NCBI GenBank assembly: GCA_001641225.1
Contig: LSMY01000002.1
Coordinates: 62,001-126,000, forward strand
Direction: 5' to 3'
Source: Mycoplasma sp. Bg2
GTDB taxonomy: Bacteria; Bacillota_I; Bacilli_A; Mycoplasmatales; Hepatoplasmataceae
DNA length: 64,000 bases
In this document: one piece after another, positions 1 to 10,933 of the stretch
How the letters are laid out: every line of letters starts with the position of its first letter
How positions within the stretch are numbered: the first letter of the stretch is position 1
Translations under genes and position numbers: made by a program
The notes under the pieces: generated by a model
Database searches by the model: none
Seen by the model: the letters and a program-made list of their open reading frames with translations, nothing else
What the model was told of the DNA's origin: nothing

Positions 1-1417
1 TAACTGGTTTTAATCCTTCTACAGTAAATTCTCCATTAGTTTTACCATCTTTATTTGGTTTTGGTGAAACAAAACCATCATCATCAGAAAAGAATAAATT
101 ATCTTCTGGTTCATCATCAGTTATTTCTACTCAGTTAACACTCTTAATTAAAAAAGGTTTAGCATGTTCGTCTGTTCCAGGATCAATTTCATAACTAACT
201 TGTGCTTTTTCTTGAGTTACAGTTTCTAGTGATGTGGTTATTGTTGGGATTACTAGTTCAGCTTCAGCTGTTGTAAATGTAACATCACTAGTTATTTTAT
301 TAGTTCATTCAGGCTGGCTTGTATCATCAGTAGTATCATGCCCTAACGAATTAGTAAGGGTTACCTCAATTGATGCTTTATATGTTTCACCAGGTTCTAG
401 TCCTGTTGCAGTAAATTCTCCTTCAGTTTCACCATCTATATTTGCAGCTGGCACATTAATTGGAAGGTCCTTGTCGCTTTCATTTATTCATTCAACTTTT
501 TGAATTATAAAGGGTTTGTCATGACTATCTACTCCAGGGTTAATTTCATAACTAACTGTTGCAGTAGTTTCATCTACAGTTCCAACAGTTGTAGTTACGG
601 TTGGTTGTGTTACTTCATTAGGAAGTGTAGTAAAATCAACATCATTACCTTGACCTTCTCCAACTATATTTTCATCAGGATCAGAAAAGGTTACATCAAT
701 TCTTGCATGATATTTTGTATTTGGTGTTAGATTATGTGGATGAAAAGCTCCCGAATGTGTACCATTTTTAAGATGTGTTGTTGATGTGTCACCAAAATTT
801 TCATCTGTTTTAGGATCTATTAATGCAGCTGTTATTGGTTTTGATTGACCTGTAACTACAAATTCAACCCTTGCTGCTGTTTCTTCTATGCACCCATTTT
901 TACAGTCATCGCCCTCATTTTGACCTGGTATTGTTACCGTCATTTCTGCTTGTTCTGCTGTTGGAACAAAAGGAGTTATAATTTCTTCTATTTCTTTATC
1001 TTTACCAGCTTTGACATCTTGATAATCTAAAACAAGAATTGTATTATAAGTTTCTTCTTTTATTAGTTCATCAGTTACTAAAGTACCTACTACTGATTCT
1101 TGTTTATTAACATCATTTATATTAGTATAATCTTTACTAGCAAGTTCATTTTCTCTACTATCATCTTCATATCAGGTAATAGTATTAATTTCATCATAAG
1201 TGTTATGTGTTCCACTCATTAAATATGGTTCAATATCATAATCAATACTTGCAGACGTTTCCGTAATATCATATGGTTGTTGCGTTACGGTCATATCTGT
1301 TTTTTGAGTATTATTAGTTTGTAATTCTTGATTATTAGTTGAACTTAATAAACTATTTCCTAGTGGAATAGATACTGCAACTAAGCCCAATAAACCAATT
1401 AAATATTGTTTTTTCAT
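1..1417 (-). CDS. Surface protein with Ig/Fn3-like repeats, 3' end beyond window
   Basis: The frame begins at ATG 1415-1417 and stays open to the left edge (472 codons visible) once UGA is read as Trp. Residues 1-25 are a signal-like segment, Lys-Lys followed by a hydrophobic stretch, with no lipobox cysteine, so it is not an obvious lipoprotein. The rest is acidic, Thr-rich and repetitive: units of about 100-115 aa carry a 'TATVSYEI-PG-D' strand, a 'VEWM' strand and an 'L-PG-TY' turn, which suggests Ig/Fn3-like beta-sandwiches. There is no RCC1 propeller. A purine-rich Shine-Dalgarno (AAAAGGAAGG) lies just upstream. It is the last visible gene of a leftward cluster of paralogues. An anchoring helix is expected beyond the edge but not seen. 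Function as adhesin or variable surface antigen is inferred. Confidence 0.85.
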
Positions 1418-1487
1418 ATTTACAAATTTACCTTCCTTTTTTAAAACCCTTTTAAGCCTTATAATAATATTTTTAACATTAATTACA

Positions 1488-1520
1488 TATAAAAAAGTAG
1501 AACGGGAGTTCTGCTTTTAA
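1488..1520 (-). terminator. Rho-independent terminator
   Basis: Read on the minus strand, an AGCAGAAC arm, a TCCC loop and a GTTCTACT arm (one mismatch) are followed by a T-run. It lies about 30 bp after the stop of the upstream gene. Confidence 0.7.
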
Positions 1521-1547
1521 TTTATATTATGTTAAGGATTAAGATTA

Positions 1548-2687
1548 TTATGCTTGGTGTTTTTTATATAAATAATATCCACCAGAACCAATAACTCCTG
1601 TAATGATTAAAAGTCCAGCAATTGATCCAGTTATTATTCCTACTTTAAGACCATTTGGATCACTGGGATAAAGTAAATATGATAAATCTTCATCATATGT
1701 AACTAACTCACTATTTTCTCTAGCAAAAATACTTAAACCATCAGTATAGGTAAAATCAATCATTGAATTTTCATCAGTCATAACCGAACCATTAAATTGT
1801 AATTGATAGTTTCTTCAACCAATTTCTTCACCAAGTGTATCACTATCTTTTCAATTATCTATTTCACTTTTATAGTCAGCAGTATAAATTGAATATTCTG
1901 TATTTTCTGGTGATTTTTGATTATCTTGGTCAATTTTAGAATGGCCAGCAACTTCTTCTGTAACTATATTGATAAGATATATATCATCTATAGCTATTGA
2001 ATTAGCAAAAGCATCATCAGTAGTTGTTGTTCCATCACCATTTAATAATTTAGGGTCATTTTTAGTTGAACCATTAGCTTCTAAAATTCCATTATCTAGA
2101 TCAATTCTAAGATTTGTGATACCTGAAAATTCATCATCAAAGGTTACAAAACCAGCATTAGCTGTTGCAATGTAATCAGTTCCATTATCATCAATTGTAA
2201 CTTGTAATTTTGCATCTTCATAGGAATTATTAAAAGTAGCATAATTGGTGCCTGACTCTGAAAGTGAAATAGCAACATGACCATTAATAGATCCATCAGA
2301 TGAGTCTTCATAAGTTGGTTTAATTGTTTTTTCACTAAGAGAACTATTATCACCATTTAATCATTTTACTTCTTTAATATTTTCTTCTGTTATAAAACCA
2401 TCAGAAGTAATTGTAAAATCAACTGTTACTTTTTGTTTTTTACTTTCTTCGCCGCCTTTTGTTACATCAGCTATACACGTAGTTACATCACTTGTAGTAA
2501 GAGATATATTATGTGGATTTTCTTGATCAGAAATAATTATTTCTTCTCTATTTTCATTATTTAAATCTTGTTTAGTCTTTGTTTCATAATTAATGAGAGA
2601 AAAATTATTATTATTTAATAAACTACTTCCAAGTGGAATTGTTAAAGCAGCAACTCCTAATAAACTAATTAAATATTGTTTTTTCAT
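1548..2687 (-). CDS. Short surface protein, signal-like N-terminus and C-terminal membrane anchor
   Basis: 379 aa with UGA as Trp. The start shares the first 20 bases with its paralogues and has an AAAAGGAAA Shine-Dalgarno about 15 nt upstream. Residues 1-25 are signal-like without a lipobox. The last 31 residues hold a hydrophobic helix (VGIITGSIAGLLIITGVIG...) ending in a basic KK tail. The part before the anchor (roughly residues 190-290, containing 'LRIDLDNGILEANGS' and a 'YSIYTADY' strand) resembles the pre-anchor domain of the two RCC1 proteins at 10934 and 52525. It is the smallest complete member of the leftward cluster and has little Fn3-like repeat content. Function unknown. Confidence 0.85.
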
Positions 2688-2760
2688 GTGCTTATTATTT
2701 ATTTCCTTTTCTAAAATTGATTTTCTATATTAATATTATTTTATCAATATCCTAGATAAT

Positions 2761-2790
2761 AAAAAAAACAGAACTAAGTTCTGTTTTTTT
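2761..2790 (-). terminator. Bidirectional-looking hairpin terminator
   Basis: AACAGAACT and AGTTCTGTT form a near-perfect inverted repeat flanked by an A-run on one side and a T-run on the other. It sits about 12 bp past the stop of the 2802-5768 gene. Confidence 0.8.
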
Positions 2791-2801
2791 GTTAAGAATT
2801 A

Positions 2802-5768
2802 TTAAGCTTTATTTGGTTTAGCTTTATTTGCTAGATAAGTTAATCCAGCAGCAAGAGCTGCAATAATTAACAATACTGCGGCAATTATTCCAATAATTGC
2901 TCCTACTCCAAGAGATGCATCTTTTAATGTTAAAACTTCTTCAAGATTAGCTTCAATAATATCATCATCATGATCAGCATTAGAATTAGTAAATGTTGAT
3001 ATCATTGTTCAACCATCATATGTTGTATCGGCAGTCAAATCTTCAACAATTATTGATCCTTCTAATTTTAAACCTTCTTCATTGTTAAGAATAGCCATTT
3101 CATTTCCTTCTGAATCAACTATTTGGATTGTTGTTAAATTATAAGCATCACCATAAGCATCTGTTCCTTCAGTTGCAACATAATCAAATGTAACACTTGT
3201 TGCTGTTGTTTTATCTTTGTTTAATGTAGGAACCATTGTTGAATCTTCTTGGCTAGCATGTTCTTTTGTTGTAAATTCATCAACAGTTATTTCTTGTTCT
3301 ACTCCTGATAAAGTTAAAACTAATTTTGTATGATAAGGTGTATTAGCTTTTAACTCTTCACTTGTTTTTAATGAATATGTATTACCTTCTATTGCTTGAG
3401 GACTTTCTTCTTTTGCAATAGTTACATCATTATCAGTATCAATTCATTCAACTTGATCAAAAGTTATATCATCATAAGTAGAAGTTTTACCAAGTTCTAC
3501 ATCATAATTAATTGTTGCAGATGTGTCTTCTGTTTCCACACCATTTATTTTAATTGTTGAATCTTCTTCTGCTGTTAATGTTTGAACAGCTATCCCTTTT
3601 TCAGCTGGATTAGATCCTTCAGTTGTTTCAATAGTTAGAGTTGTACTATATGTGTGGTCAGATTCTAATTCTTCTACACTAATTGTTCCGTTTCCTTCAT
3701 CATCAGGTTGTTCTAATGTTTTATCGCTTTTATAAAGTACACCTTCATTTGCCTCATCAGTTAATGTAATTTCAGTTACAGTTGCTGGTGAATTATCAGC
3801 ATTTGTACCTAATGCAATATTGTAGTCAATATCTGTACTAAATTTATCTTGTTTTAATGCGCTTGCACTAGTAATTGTTGAAGGTGTTTCTGCTGTTAAT
3901 GTTTGAATAACTATCCCTTCTTTAGTTGGGTTAGATCCTTCAGTTGTTTCAATAGTTAGAGTTGTACTATATGTGTGGTTAGATTCTAAACTATCTACAC
4001 TAATTGTTCCATCACCATTTTCATCAGGTTGTGCTAATGTTTTATCGCTTTTATAAAGTACATTGTCTTTATCACCATCATCAGTTAACGTAATTTTTGT
4101 TACTTCTGCTGGTGAATTATCAGCATTTGTACCTAATGCAATATTGTAGTCAATATCTGTACTAAATTTATCTTGATTTGATGCTTCTGCACTAGTAATT
4201 TTTGAAGGTGTTTTTGCTGTTAATGTTTGAATAGCTATCCCTTCTTTAGTTGGGTTAGATCCCTCAGTTGTTTCAATAGTTAGAGTTGTACTATATGTGT
4301 GGTCAGATTTTAATTCTTCTACACTAATTGTTCCATCACCATTTTCATTAGGTTGAGTTAATGTTTCATCACTTTCATAAAGTACATTGTCTTTATCACC
4401 ATCATCAGTTAACGTAATTTTTGTTACTTCTGCTGGTGAATTATCAGCATTTGTACCTAATGCAATATTGTAGTCAATATCTGTACTAAATTTATCTTGA
4501 TTTGATGCTTCTGCACTAGTAATTGTTGAAGGTGTTTTTGCTGTTAATGTTTGAATAGCTATCCCTTCTTTAATTGGGTTAGATCCCTCAGTTGTTTCAA
4601 TAGTTAGAGTTGTACTATATGTGTGGTCAGATTTTAATTCTTCTACACTAATTGTTCCATCACCATTTTCATTAGGTTGAGTTAATGTTTCATCACTTTC
4701 ATAAAGTACATTGTCTTTATCACCATCATCAGTTAACGTAATTTTTGTTACTTCTGCTGGTGAATTATCAGCATTTGTACCTAATGCAATATTGTAGTCA
4801 ATATCTGTACTAAATTTATCTTGATTTGATGCTTCTGCACTAGTAATTTTAGAATTACTTTGCCCGGTTGGTGTTTCAAAAGGAATATTACCAGTGTCAG
4901 CAGTTGTTATCCCATCGCTCATTGTTGTTGATAACATTGTAGTAGGATATTCTTTATCTCCTATTAAATTATTTGCTGTTATTGTACCTGTGGTTACTCC
5001 ATCTATAGTGGCTTCATTTGTAATTGTAGTTTCAAAAGCATCATTATTATTTTCTACATTTATTCATTCAACACTTTCGGGAGGATATTCTACTGGTTTT
5101 CCATCAACATCAGTTCCAGAAGTAATTTTATAATCTACTTTTGCTGTTGTTGGTGTAGTTAAAACATCTTCACCACTTGTAATTTCAATTGTTGGTTTTA
5201 ATTCAGAAGCAATTGAAGTGATATTTATTTCTCCTACATAATTTTCTGTTAGGTCATCAATTGTTTGGCCGCTATTAGGTTCAATCCCTTCTGCTGTTAC
5301 CATAAATTTTGTACTATCATCTTTTAGTTCTTGAATTCAAAGCCATGAACTAGGGTTTTCTTTTGAATTAACATCAATAGTTAAAGCGGGACCATCATGT
5401 CTATCACTATCAAGTTCTGTAATACTTTTATATGTTTCAGATCAAATAGGTTCTTCTTGTTCGCCTTCTTCATAAATATTTAACCCTGTATCTTTTGGTT
5501 GAATTACCTTAAATTCAACTGGATCAGGCATTTCAAAAGTTGTATGAAAATATATTTCATCAATTGTATCACCGGCACTTGCTTCTCCATTATGGTCATT
5601 ATCAAGAACACCAACATTACTATCATTTTCAATAGTAATTCCAGTGTCTAGTCCGTTATCTTCATATATTGGAGTAATTTCAGTTGGATGAGTGGTTAAC
5701 AAACTATTTCCCATAGGAACAGCTATTGCCGTTAGTCCTAGTAAACCAATTAAATATTGTTTTTTCAT
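2802..5768 (-). CDS. Surface protein with four near-identical 108-aa repeats
   Basis: 988 aa with UGA as Trp; Shine-Dalgarno AAAGGAAAA about 15 nt upstream of ATG 5766-5768. After a signal-like start comes an N-terminal domain shared with the next two genes to the right, with a 'DNDHNGEASAGDTID' motif. Next are Fn3-like units and then four tandem 108-aa repeats (about residues 310-742), two of them almost identical. A final Fn3-like module ('TATSVTFDYVATEGTDAYGD') precedes the C-terminal helix (GAIIGIIAAVLLIIAALAAG) and a Lys-rich tail. The repeat array is the obvious place for size variation by recombination. A surface antigen or adhesin role is inferred from architecture only. Confidence 0.9.
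3543..4838 (-). repeat. Four tandem 324-bp repeats inside a coding region
   Basis: The marker ACTAGTAATT recurs at 3867, 4191, 4515 and 4839, exactly 324 bp (108 codons) apart. A more diverged copy fills 3543-3866. Copies 4191-4514 and 4515-4838 differ at only a few bases. The period is a multiple of three, so gain or loss of a unit keeps the frame. Confidence 0.95.
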
Positions 5769-5846
5769 ATTGCTATGTTTATTTTCCTTTCTTATAAATT
5801 TATTTGCATTCTTAACTTATATTTTAATTTTATCATTAGTTTATAT

Positions 5847-5875
5847 AAAAAAAACAGAACCAAGTTCTGTTTTTT
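5847..5875 (-). terminator. Rho-independent terminator
   Basis: AACAGAAC / CAA loop / GTTCTGTT with flanking A- and T-runs, about 25 bp past the stop of the 5898-7613 gene. Same core as the hairpin at 2761. Confidence 0.8.
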
Positions 5876-5897
5876 AAGTTTTTAAGATTAAGAATTA

Positions 5898-7613
5898 TTA
5901 AGCTTTTTTAGGAGCATATTTTTTATATAAATAATACCCTGCATATCCAATAATTCCAACAAGAAGAACAACTCCAACAATTATTCCAAAGATTGCTCAT
6001 CCTCCAAGTCCATCTTTTAATGTTGTAAATGTTTCTATTGAAACATCTTCTACTTCATGTGGATGAGCAGCATCAATAGAATCAATAAATGTTGCTTCCA
6101 TTGTTCAACCTTCATAAGTTGTATTAGCTTCTAAACCTTCAATAGTTATTGAGTCTTCTAATGCTAAGGCTTCTGCTTCAGTTGCATCTGCAGTGCCAAG
6201 TGTACCCATTGAGTTATAATCTGCATCAAATATTTCAACTTCAGCTAGGAAATAAGGATTACCATGTGAATCTTGTCCATCAGTTGCTTCATAATCAAAT
6301 GTAACACTAGTTGCGGTTGTCATTTCTTCATTTATTGATGAAGTTATAGTTGGTGCTTCTTTATCAAGTGCTATTGTAGTAAATTCACTAATACTAGCTG
6401 TAATATCTGCTGTTTCTTCAAATGTTACAAGTATTTCTGATTCATCATAAGTTATTCCTGGGTCTAAATCTTTTATTTCTAAAGTTCCAGTAGTTTCACC
6501 ATTAGTTATTGCTTCTGAACCTTGGAAAGCTTCTAATCCATCTGCGGTCATTCATTGAACACTTTTAATTACATAAGGAGCAGTTTGTTCATTAGATCCT
6601 TGTTCAATTGTATAATCAATAGTTGCAGTATCTTCTGTTATTACTTGATTATCAATAGCCACGCTTGGTGCTACAGTTTCTGCATCTTGTGTGATTAAAT
6701 CTTCAACTGGAGTTGTTATTGGTCAATATGCATTTGAAAATTTCACACGTACTTCTGCTTTATCATAATCTGTACCAGGTGTTAAATCACTAACTTTAAT
6801 AATTCCTTCTTTAGAATTGTCTTGGATTCCCAAAACTTCCCCATCTGGTTTGCTATTATCATATAATGTTGCTGATTCAATTGTTACATCATTTCCAAAA
6901 AGATCTCTTCCTGGTTCAGCAGTATATTCAATGGTTGCACTTGTTGCAGTTATATCTTTAACATTTGCATCACCTACAACTGAATCTTTAAAACCGAGTT
7001 CAATACTAATGGGTCCAATTTTAAATTCATCCTCTTTTGTTTTACCATCAACAGTTCAAGTTCCAGTGGTACTTAAGTTATATGGTTCAGCATCTGCAAT
7101 TGGATGATTTCATATTTTTGATTGACCCTTATCTAAACCTTCGGTATAAGGGTATAATTCTGCATCATTTTCAAAATCAATACTAGCAGAAAAAGTAGCA
7201 GGGTCTCCACCATTAGCATCAGAAGATGTAAATCCTTCTACAACTCCATCACCATCAGCATCATCTGCAAAATATTTATTAATGCTTTTATATGATACTG
7301 ATCAATGTGCATTACTTGTATCTGAATAATAAATTAATAATGAATCTTCATTATTAAAAGTTACATCAGGATTTTTTTCTTTATCATAAGTAGCATCAAG
7401 TTCAATTGCATCGATCATGTCACCTTTACTTACTTCTGAATTATTATCATCAGTAACATATATATTGCTTTTTTCTTCATTAAGAACGATTCCAGTTTCA
7501 ACTTTTTCTGATTTAGTTTCAATAGATAAATTAGTCGTATTTAATAAACTAGTTCCCATAGGAATAGACACTGCTGCTACTCCTAATAAACCAATTAAAT
7601 ATTGTTTTTTCAT
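5898..7613 (-). CDS. Surface protein with N-terminal D-N-N-GD domain and Fn3-like repeats
   Basis: 571 aa with UGA as Trp. An upstream in-frame ATG at 7701-7703 exists, but ATG 7611-7613 is chosen because it begins the conserved MKKQYLIGLLG start and follows an AAAGGAAAA Shine-Dalgarno. Residues 25-110 form the domain shared with its neighbours (motif 'VTDDNNSEVSKGDMID'). Three or four Fn3-like units follow, each with a 'TATIDYTIE' strand and an 'L-PG-TY' turn. The C-terminus (LGGWAIFGIIVGVVLLVGII..., then YYLYKK) is a membrane helix with basic tail, very like those of the genes at 7748 and 52525. It is probably displayed outside the cell; ligand unknown. Confidence 0.88.
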
Positions 7614-7665
7614 ATTCTTTAGTTTATTTTCCTTTCTTATAAACTTATTTAGTCTTATAAATATA

Positions 7666-7671
7666 ATTATA
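7666..7671 (-). promoter_or_regulatory. Probable -10 box (TATAAT) for the 5898-7613 gene
   Basis: Minus strand reads GATATAATTATA; the TATAAT ends about 53 nt before the ATG, giving a leader of about 45 nt. No convincing -35 is seen, as is usual in AT-rich Mollicutes DNA. Confidence 0.5.
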
Positions 7672-7685
7672 TCTTTATTTATATG

Positions 7686-7715
7686 TAAAAAAACAGAACT
7701 CACAGTCCTGTTTTT
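7686..7715 (-). terminator. Rho-independent terminator
   Basis: AACAGGACT / GTG loop / AGTTCTGTT with one mismatch and a T-run on the minus strand, about 35 bp past the stop of the 7748-10405 gene. Confidence 0.75.
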
Positions 7716-7747
7716 AAGTTTATATTAAGTTTTAATATTAATAATTA

Positions 7748-10405
7748 TTATGCTTTACTAGGCATATATTTTTTGTATAGATAATATCCACCATATCCAA
7801 TAATTCCAACGATACTTAGGGTTGCAACAATTATTCCAAAAATTGCTCATCCGCCAAGGCCATCAGTGTTATCTGGAACTATAGGTGCACCAGCTTTAGT
7901 TGAAAAAGTACTAACTTCTTCTCTATCAGTTGAGTCATCATTCATAGTTACTATAATGTAAGTATCTTCATAATCAGTATCTAGTTTCAAGTCTGTTGCT
8001 GTTATAGATCCTAATGTTACTCTTCCATTAGTAACACTATTTTCATGTTCATCAGCAAGTATTTCTCCATCTGCAGCAAATCATTCTATTCTTTCAATTT
8101 CTGTAGATGTTCCACTTTCATCACTATGAAGTCCATGTTCTATACTATAACCAATTTTTGCTTCACTATAATCTTCTGACATTAGAACTTCTTCACTAAC
8201 TTTAATGTCTGGATCTTTAGGTTCAATAGGTTCAACAGATTCTTCTTTTTCACCAGTAGTAAATGGTTCTACATCAGCTCAAATAGTGTTATTTACACTA
8301 GCATCTGTTGTTGCTACTAAACTTGTATTATTGTAATCTGTATTAGGTTGCAATTCTACATTTGTTGTTAAAGTTCCTACACCATTAATAAATTCAGGAT
8401 TTACTTCTGATCCAATAACTTGACCATTAGTTTTACTTATTCATTTAACTTCTTTAACTTTTATAGGGTTTCCTTGATTATCTTGTCCACTAACACTATA
8501 TGAAACTGTTGCGCTAGTTCCATTACTTTCAACTTCATATGGAGTAATTATTGAATTCTCTTGCATTTTTGTTGTAAATGGTTCAACATCAGTTGAAGTA
8601 GTACTATCTAATTTTGTATTAGTATCTGTTGTTGTTGCTATTAATTTTGTATTATAAAGCATGTTAGGTTCTAATTCAACATTTGTTGTTAAAGTCCCAA
8701 CACCATCAACAAGTTCAGGATTTACTTCTGATCCAATAACTTGACCATTAGTTTTACTTATTCATTTAACTTCTTTAACTTCTACAAAGTTTCCTCAATC
8801 ATCTTGTCCACTAATACTATATGAAACTGTTACATCAGTTGGATTAACTGTAACTTCATTTGCAGTAATAATTGCATCTTCTTTTAGTGAATCAGTTTTA
8901 AAATTAGGTACTTTTTCTGGTTTTGGATCATGTCCATCACTTGATGTAGCAACTATTTTTGTATTTTTATAATCTGTGTAAGGATCTAAATTTTTTGCAG
9001 TTAAAGTTGTTTCACCATCTTTAGCTTTTGCAAGTTCAACATCATCTTTTGTAACTCATTTAACATCTGAAATAGTTACGTCGTCACCATGTTCATCTTG
9101 TCCTTCATTTATACTAAAATCAATGTTAGCTTCAGTAGGACTAATTACATTAACTTCATCATCAACAATAATTTCTGAATCTTCTTGTCCTGAATTAGTT
9201 GTAAAAGGTCTAATAACTACATCTTCTGGTTGATGATTTACATCACTTGATGTAGCAACTATTTTTGTATTACTATATTCTGTCCCTGGTGTCAACTCTT
9301 TAGCTTCTAAAGTTCCACTGGTTGCACCATCTTCACCTTCTGCAAGTACATCACCTTCACTTGTAACTCATTTAACATTTGAAATAGTTACTTCATCTCC
9401 AAAGTCATCATTTCCAGGAGTTACACTATATTCAATACTAGCACTCTCTTTATTAACTTCTAATGTTTCTTCATCAGCAATGATTTCAGAATCTGTTTGT
9501 GCTGACATTGTTTTAAAATCATTAACTTCTGCTGGGTCTGAATAATCATCACCACTTAAAGCAACTATTTTTGTATTATTATAATCTTCAAAGGAATTTA
9601 AGTCTTTAGCTATTAGTGTTCCTTCACCAGAAAGGTCAGTATCATTTATTGCAAGTACATTATCATCATTTTTGTCTTTTTCATTTCATGAACTTGTAAC
9701 TCATTTAACACTAGTAACTGGTACATCTTCTTTACCAGATGCATCTTTTCCGGGGGTTACGTTATATTTAACGCTTTCTGAAGTTGGCGAAACTTGTTTT
9801 GGTTCACTAAGTGTTTCAACTATAGCAGAAATGCTATTATCTACTACTTTATCATTAATTTTAATTTCACCAATTTCTTCTTCAAATACGTCTTCTTTAC
9901 CAATTTTTGTTGCATCTGTTGTTACTGCAAAGGCATTGTTATTTTGGAGTTCATAATCTCAAATGTTTTTATCATTAACTGTTAAATCAGCATCTTCTTC
10001 AGAATCAATTGAAAGTTTAAATTCTCCTCCATCTTCATTTTTTGTATATTCACCATTTTCATTAAGTTGTGTATAACTTAAGTCAACTGAATTTCCAGCT
10101 TCTGATGCATAATAAAAATGCAATAAATCATTATCTAGATCAATTGCTTCTAAATTGTCTCTATCAGCTGCAATGTAAGTTGCGCTAATTTTAATTGATG
10201 CTAATGTATCACCTTTACCAGCTTTTTCATTACCATTAATATCAAAAACAGATACACTGCTTTTGTCATCATTAATAGCAATTCCTGTACTAGAAGAAGT
10301 GGGTTTTGTATTAATTGAAAAATTAGCACTATTTAACAAACTATTTCCAAGTGGAACAGATACTGCCGTTAGTCCTAACAAACCTATTAAATATTGTTTT
10401 TTCAT
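7748..10405 (-). CDS. Large Fn3-like repeat surface protein, first gene of the leftward cluster
   Basis: 885 aa with UGA as Trp; ATG 10403-10405 follows an AGAAAGGAAA Shine-Dalgarno. After the signal-like start, residues 25-200 contain the neighbours' shared domain (motif 'VFDINGNEKAGKGDTL'). Five or six Ig/Fn3-like units of about 100 aa follow, each with 'VTVSYSISG-D', 'VKEVKWIS' and 'L-P-T-Y-NT' signatures; two adjacent units near 8400-8790 are nearly the same at DNA level. It ends in a membrane helix (LGGWAIFGIIVATLSIVGII) and YYLYKK tail. The promoter holds a 15-base T tract (minus strand), so expression may switch on and off. Its proposed role as phase-variable surface antigen is inference. 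Confidence 0.9.
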
Positions 10406-10441
10406 AATTTTGTTACTTATTTTCCTTTCTTTCCTATAAGG

Positions 10442-10455
10442 ATACCTGTAGGTAT
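10442..10455. promoter_or_regulatory. Short dyad ATACCT-GT-AGGTAT in leader
   Basis: A perfect 6-bp inverted repeat with a 2-nt centre, 37-50 nt upstream of the leftward gene's ATG and close to its predicted transcript start. It could be an operator or a small leader hairpin; no evidence decides. Confidence 0.4.
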
Positions 10456-10466
10456 ATTTGCCCTAC

Positions 10467-10507
10467 AATTCTAATAATATTATGCTGAAAGCAAAAAAAA
10501 AAAAAAA
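10467..10507 (-). promoter_or_regulatory. Promoter of the 7748-10405 gene with a T15 tract
   Basis: On the minus strand a run of 15 T (10507 down to 10493) is followed by GCTTTCAGCA and a -10-like TAATATTAT (10482-10474). With 17-nt spacing the -35 hexamer falls inside the T-run, so tract length should change promoter geometry. Homopolymer tracts in this position drive phase variation of mycoplasma surface genes such as vlp in M. hyorhinis. Confidence 0.55.
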
Positions 10508-10680
10508 TGGAAAATGTATATACAAATAGTGATATTTATCTCAATTTTTGTTGTTTTTACTTATTTCAAGAAGATTAATAGACTATTTCTGTTTTGTAAT
10601 TTTTATTTTTTAACAAGTAGAAATTTAATTATTTTTATAGTCTATCATAGTAGATATTTGTATATTTTTTATGTTTGTAA

Positions 10681-10686
10681 TATAAT
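10681..10686 (+). promoter_or_regulatory. -10 box TATAAT for the 10934 gene
   Basis: The context TTGTAATATAATT is shared with the promoters ahead of the genes at 15188, 19486 and 23505. The box lies about 250 bp before the ATG and predicts a leader of about 240 nt. Confidence 0.55.
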
Positions 10687-10866
10687 TAGGTGCAACGATT
10701 TAGTGATAAATTTTATCTTATTATTTTCACTATTAATTCTCTAAGTTCATAATCATTGTCATAATGTATTAACATTATTTTTTGGACTTGCTTTATTAAT
10801 TAAAATTACTTGCCTATTCATATATTGTTATAAAATTTATTTTAAAGATTTTAGAAGAAAATAAAC

Positions 10867-10904
10867 TAATTAAGTAAGTTAATTGATATTAACTTACTTA
10901 ATTA
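10867..10904. repeat. Perfect 17-bp inverted repeat, 4-nt loop
   Basis: TAATTAAGTAAGTTAAT and its exact reverse complement flank TGAT, ending 29 bp before the ATG of the 10934 gene. The right arm resembles a sequence conserved in the sister leaders; the left arm is unique to this gene. There is no following T-run, so it is not a terminator. It could be a leader hairpin, an operator or a recombination site. Confidence 0.8.
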
Positions 10905-10933
10905 AAAATATTTCTAAAAGAAAGGAAATAGAA

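Larger units (their letters stand above)
10406..10933. other. Divergent intergenic region between the two surface clusters
   Basis: This 528-bp, very AT-rich stretch separates the leftward and rightward clusters. It holds both promoters, the T15/A15 tract, a 6-bp dyad near 10442, a 7-bp inverted repeat at 10761-10778 and the 17-bp inverted repeat at 10867-10904. A 76-codon frame at 10514-10744 is present but looks fortuitous: no ribosome site and a purely AT-driven composition. Confidence 0.7.

Noticed and set aside
3543..4838. CRISPR-like regular spacing
   Set aside because: The period is 324 bp with no short repeat plus unique spacer pattern; it is an in-frame protein repeat.
234..7728. 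Plus-strand frames antisense to the leftward surface genes
   Set aside because: They mirror the repeats of the real genes in another frame and lack ribosome sites.
10493..10507. A-run as part of a terminator
   Set aside because: No adjacent inverted repeat; it lies in promoter position relative to a clear -10 and start codon.
10514..10744. 76-codon plus-strand frame in the divergent intergenic region
   Set aside because: No ribosome site, AT-driven Phe/Ile/Leu-rich composition, no family resemblance, and it overlaps the promoter of the 10934 gene.
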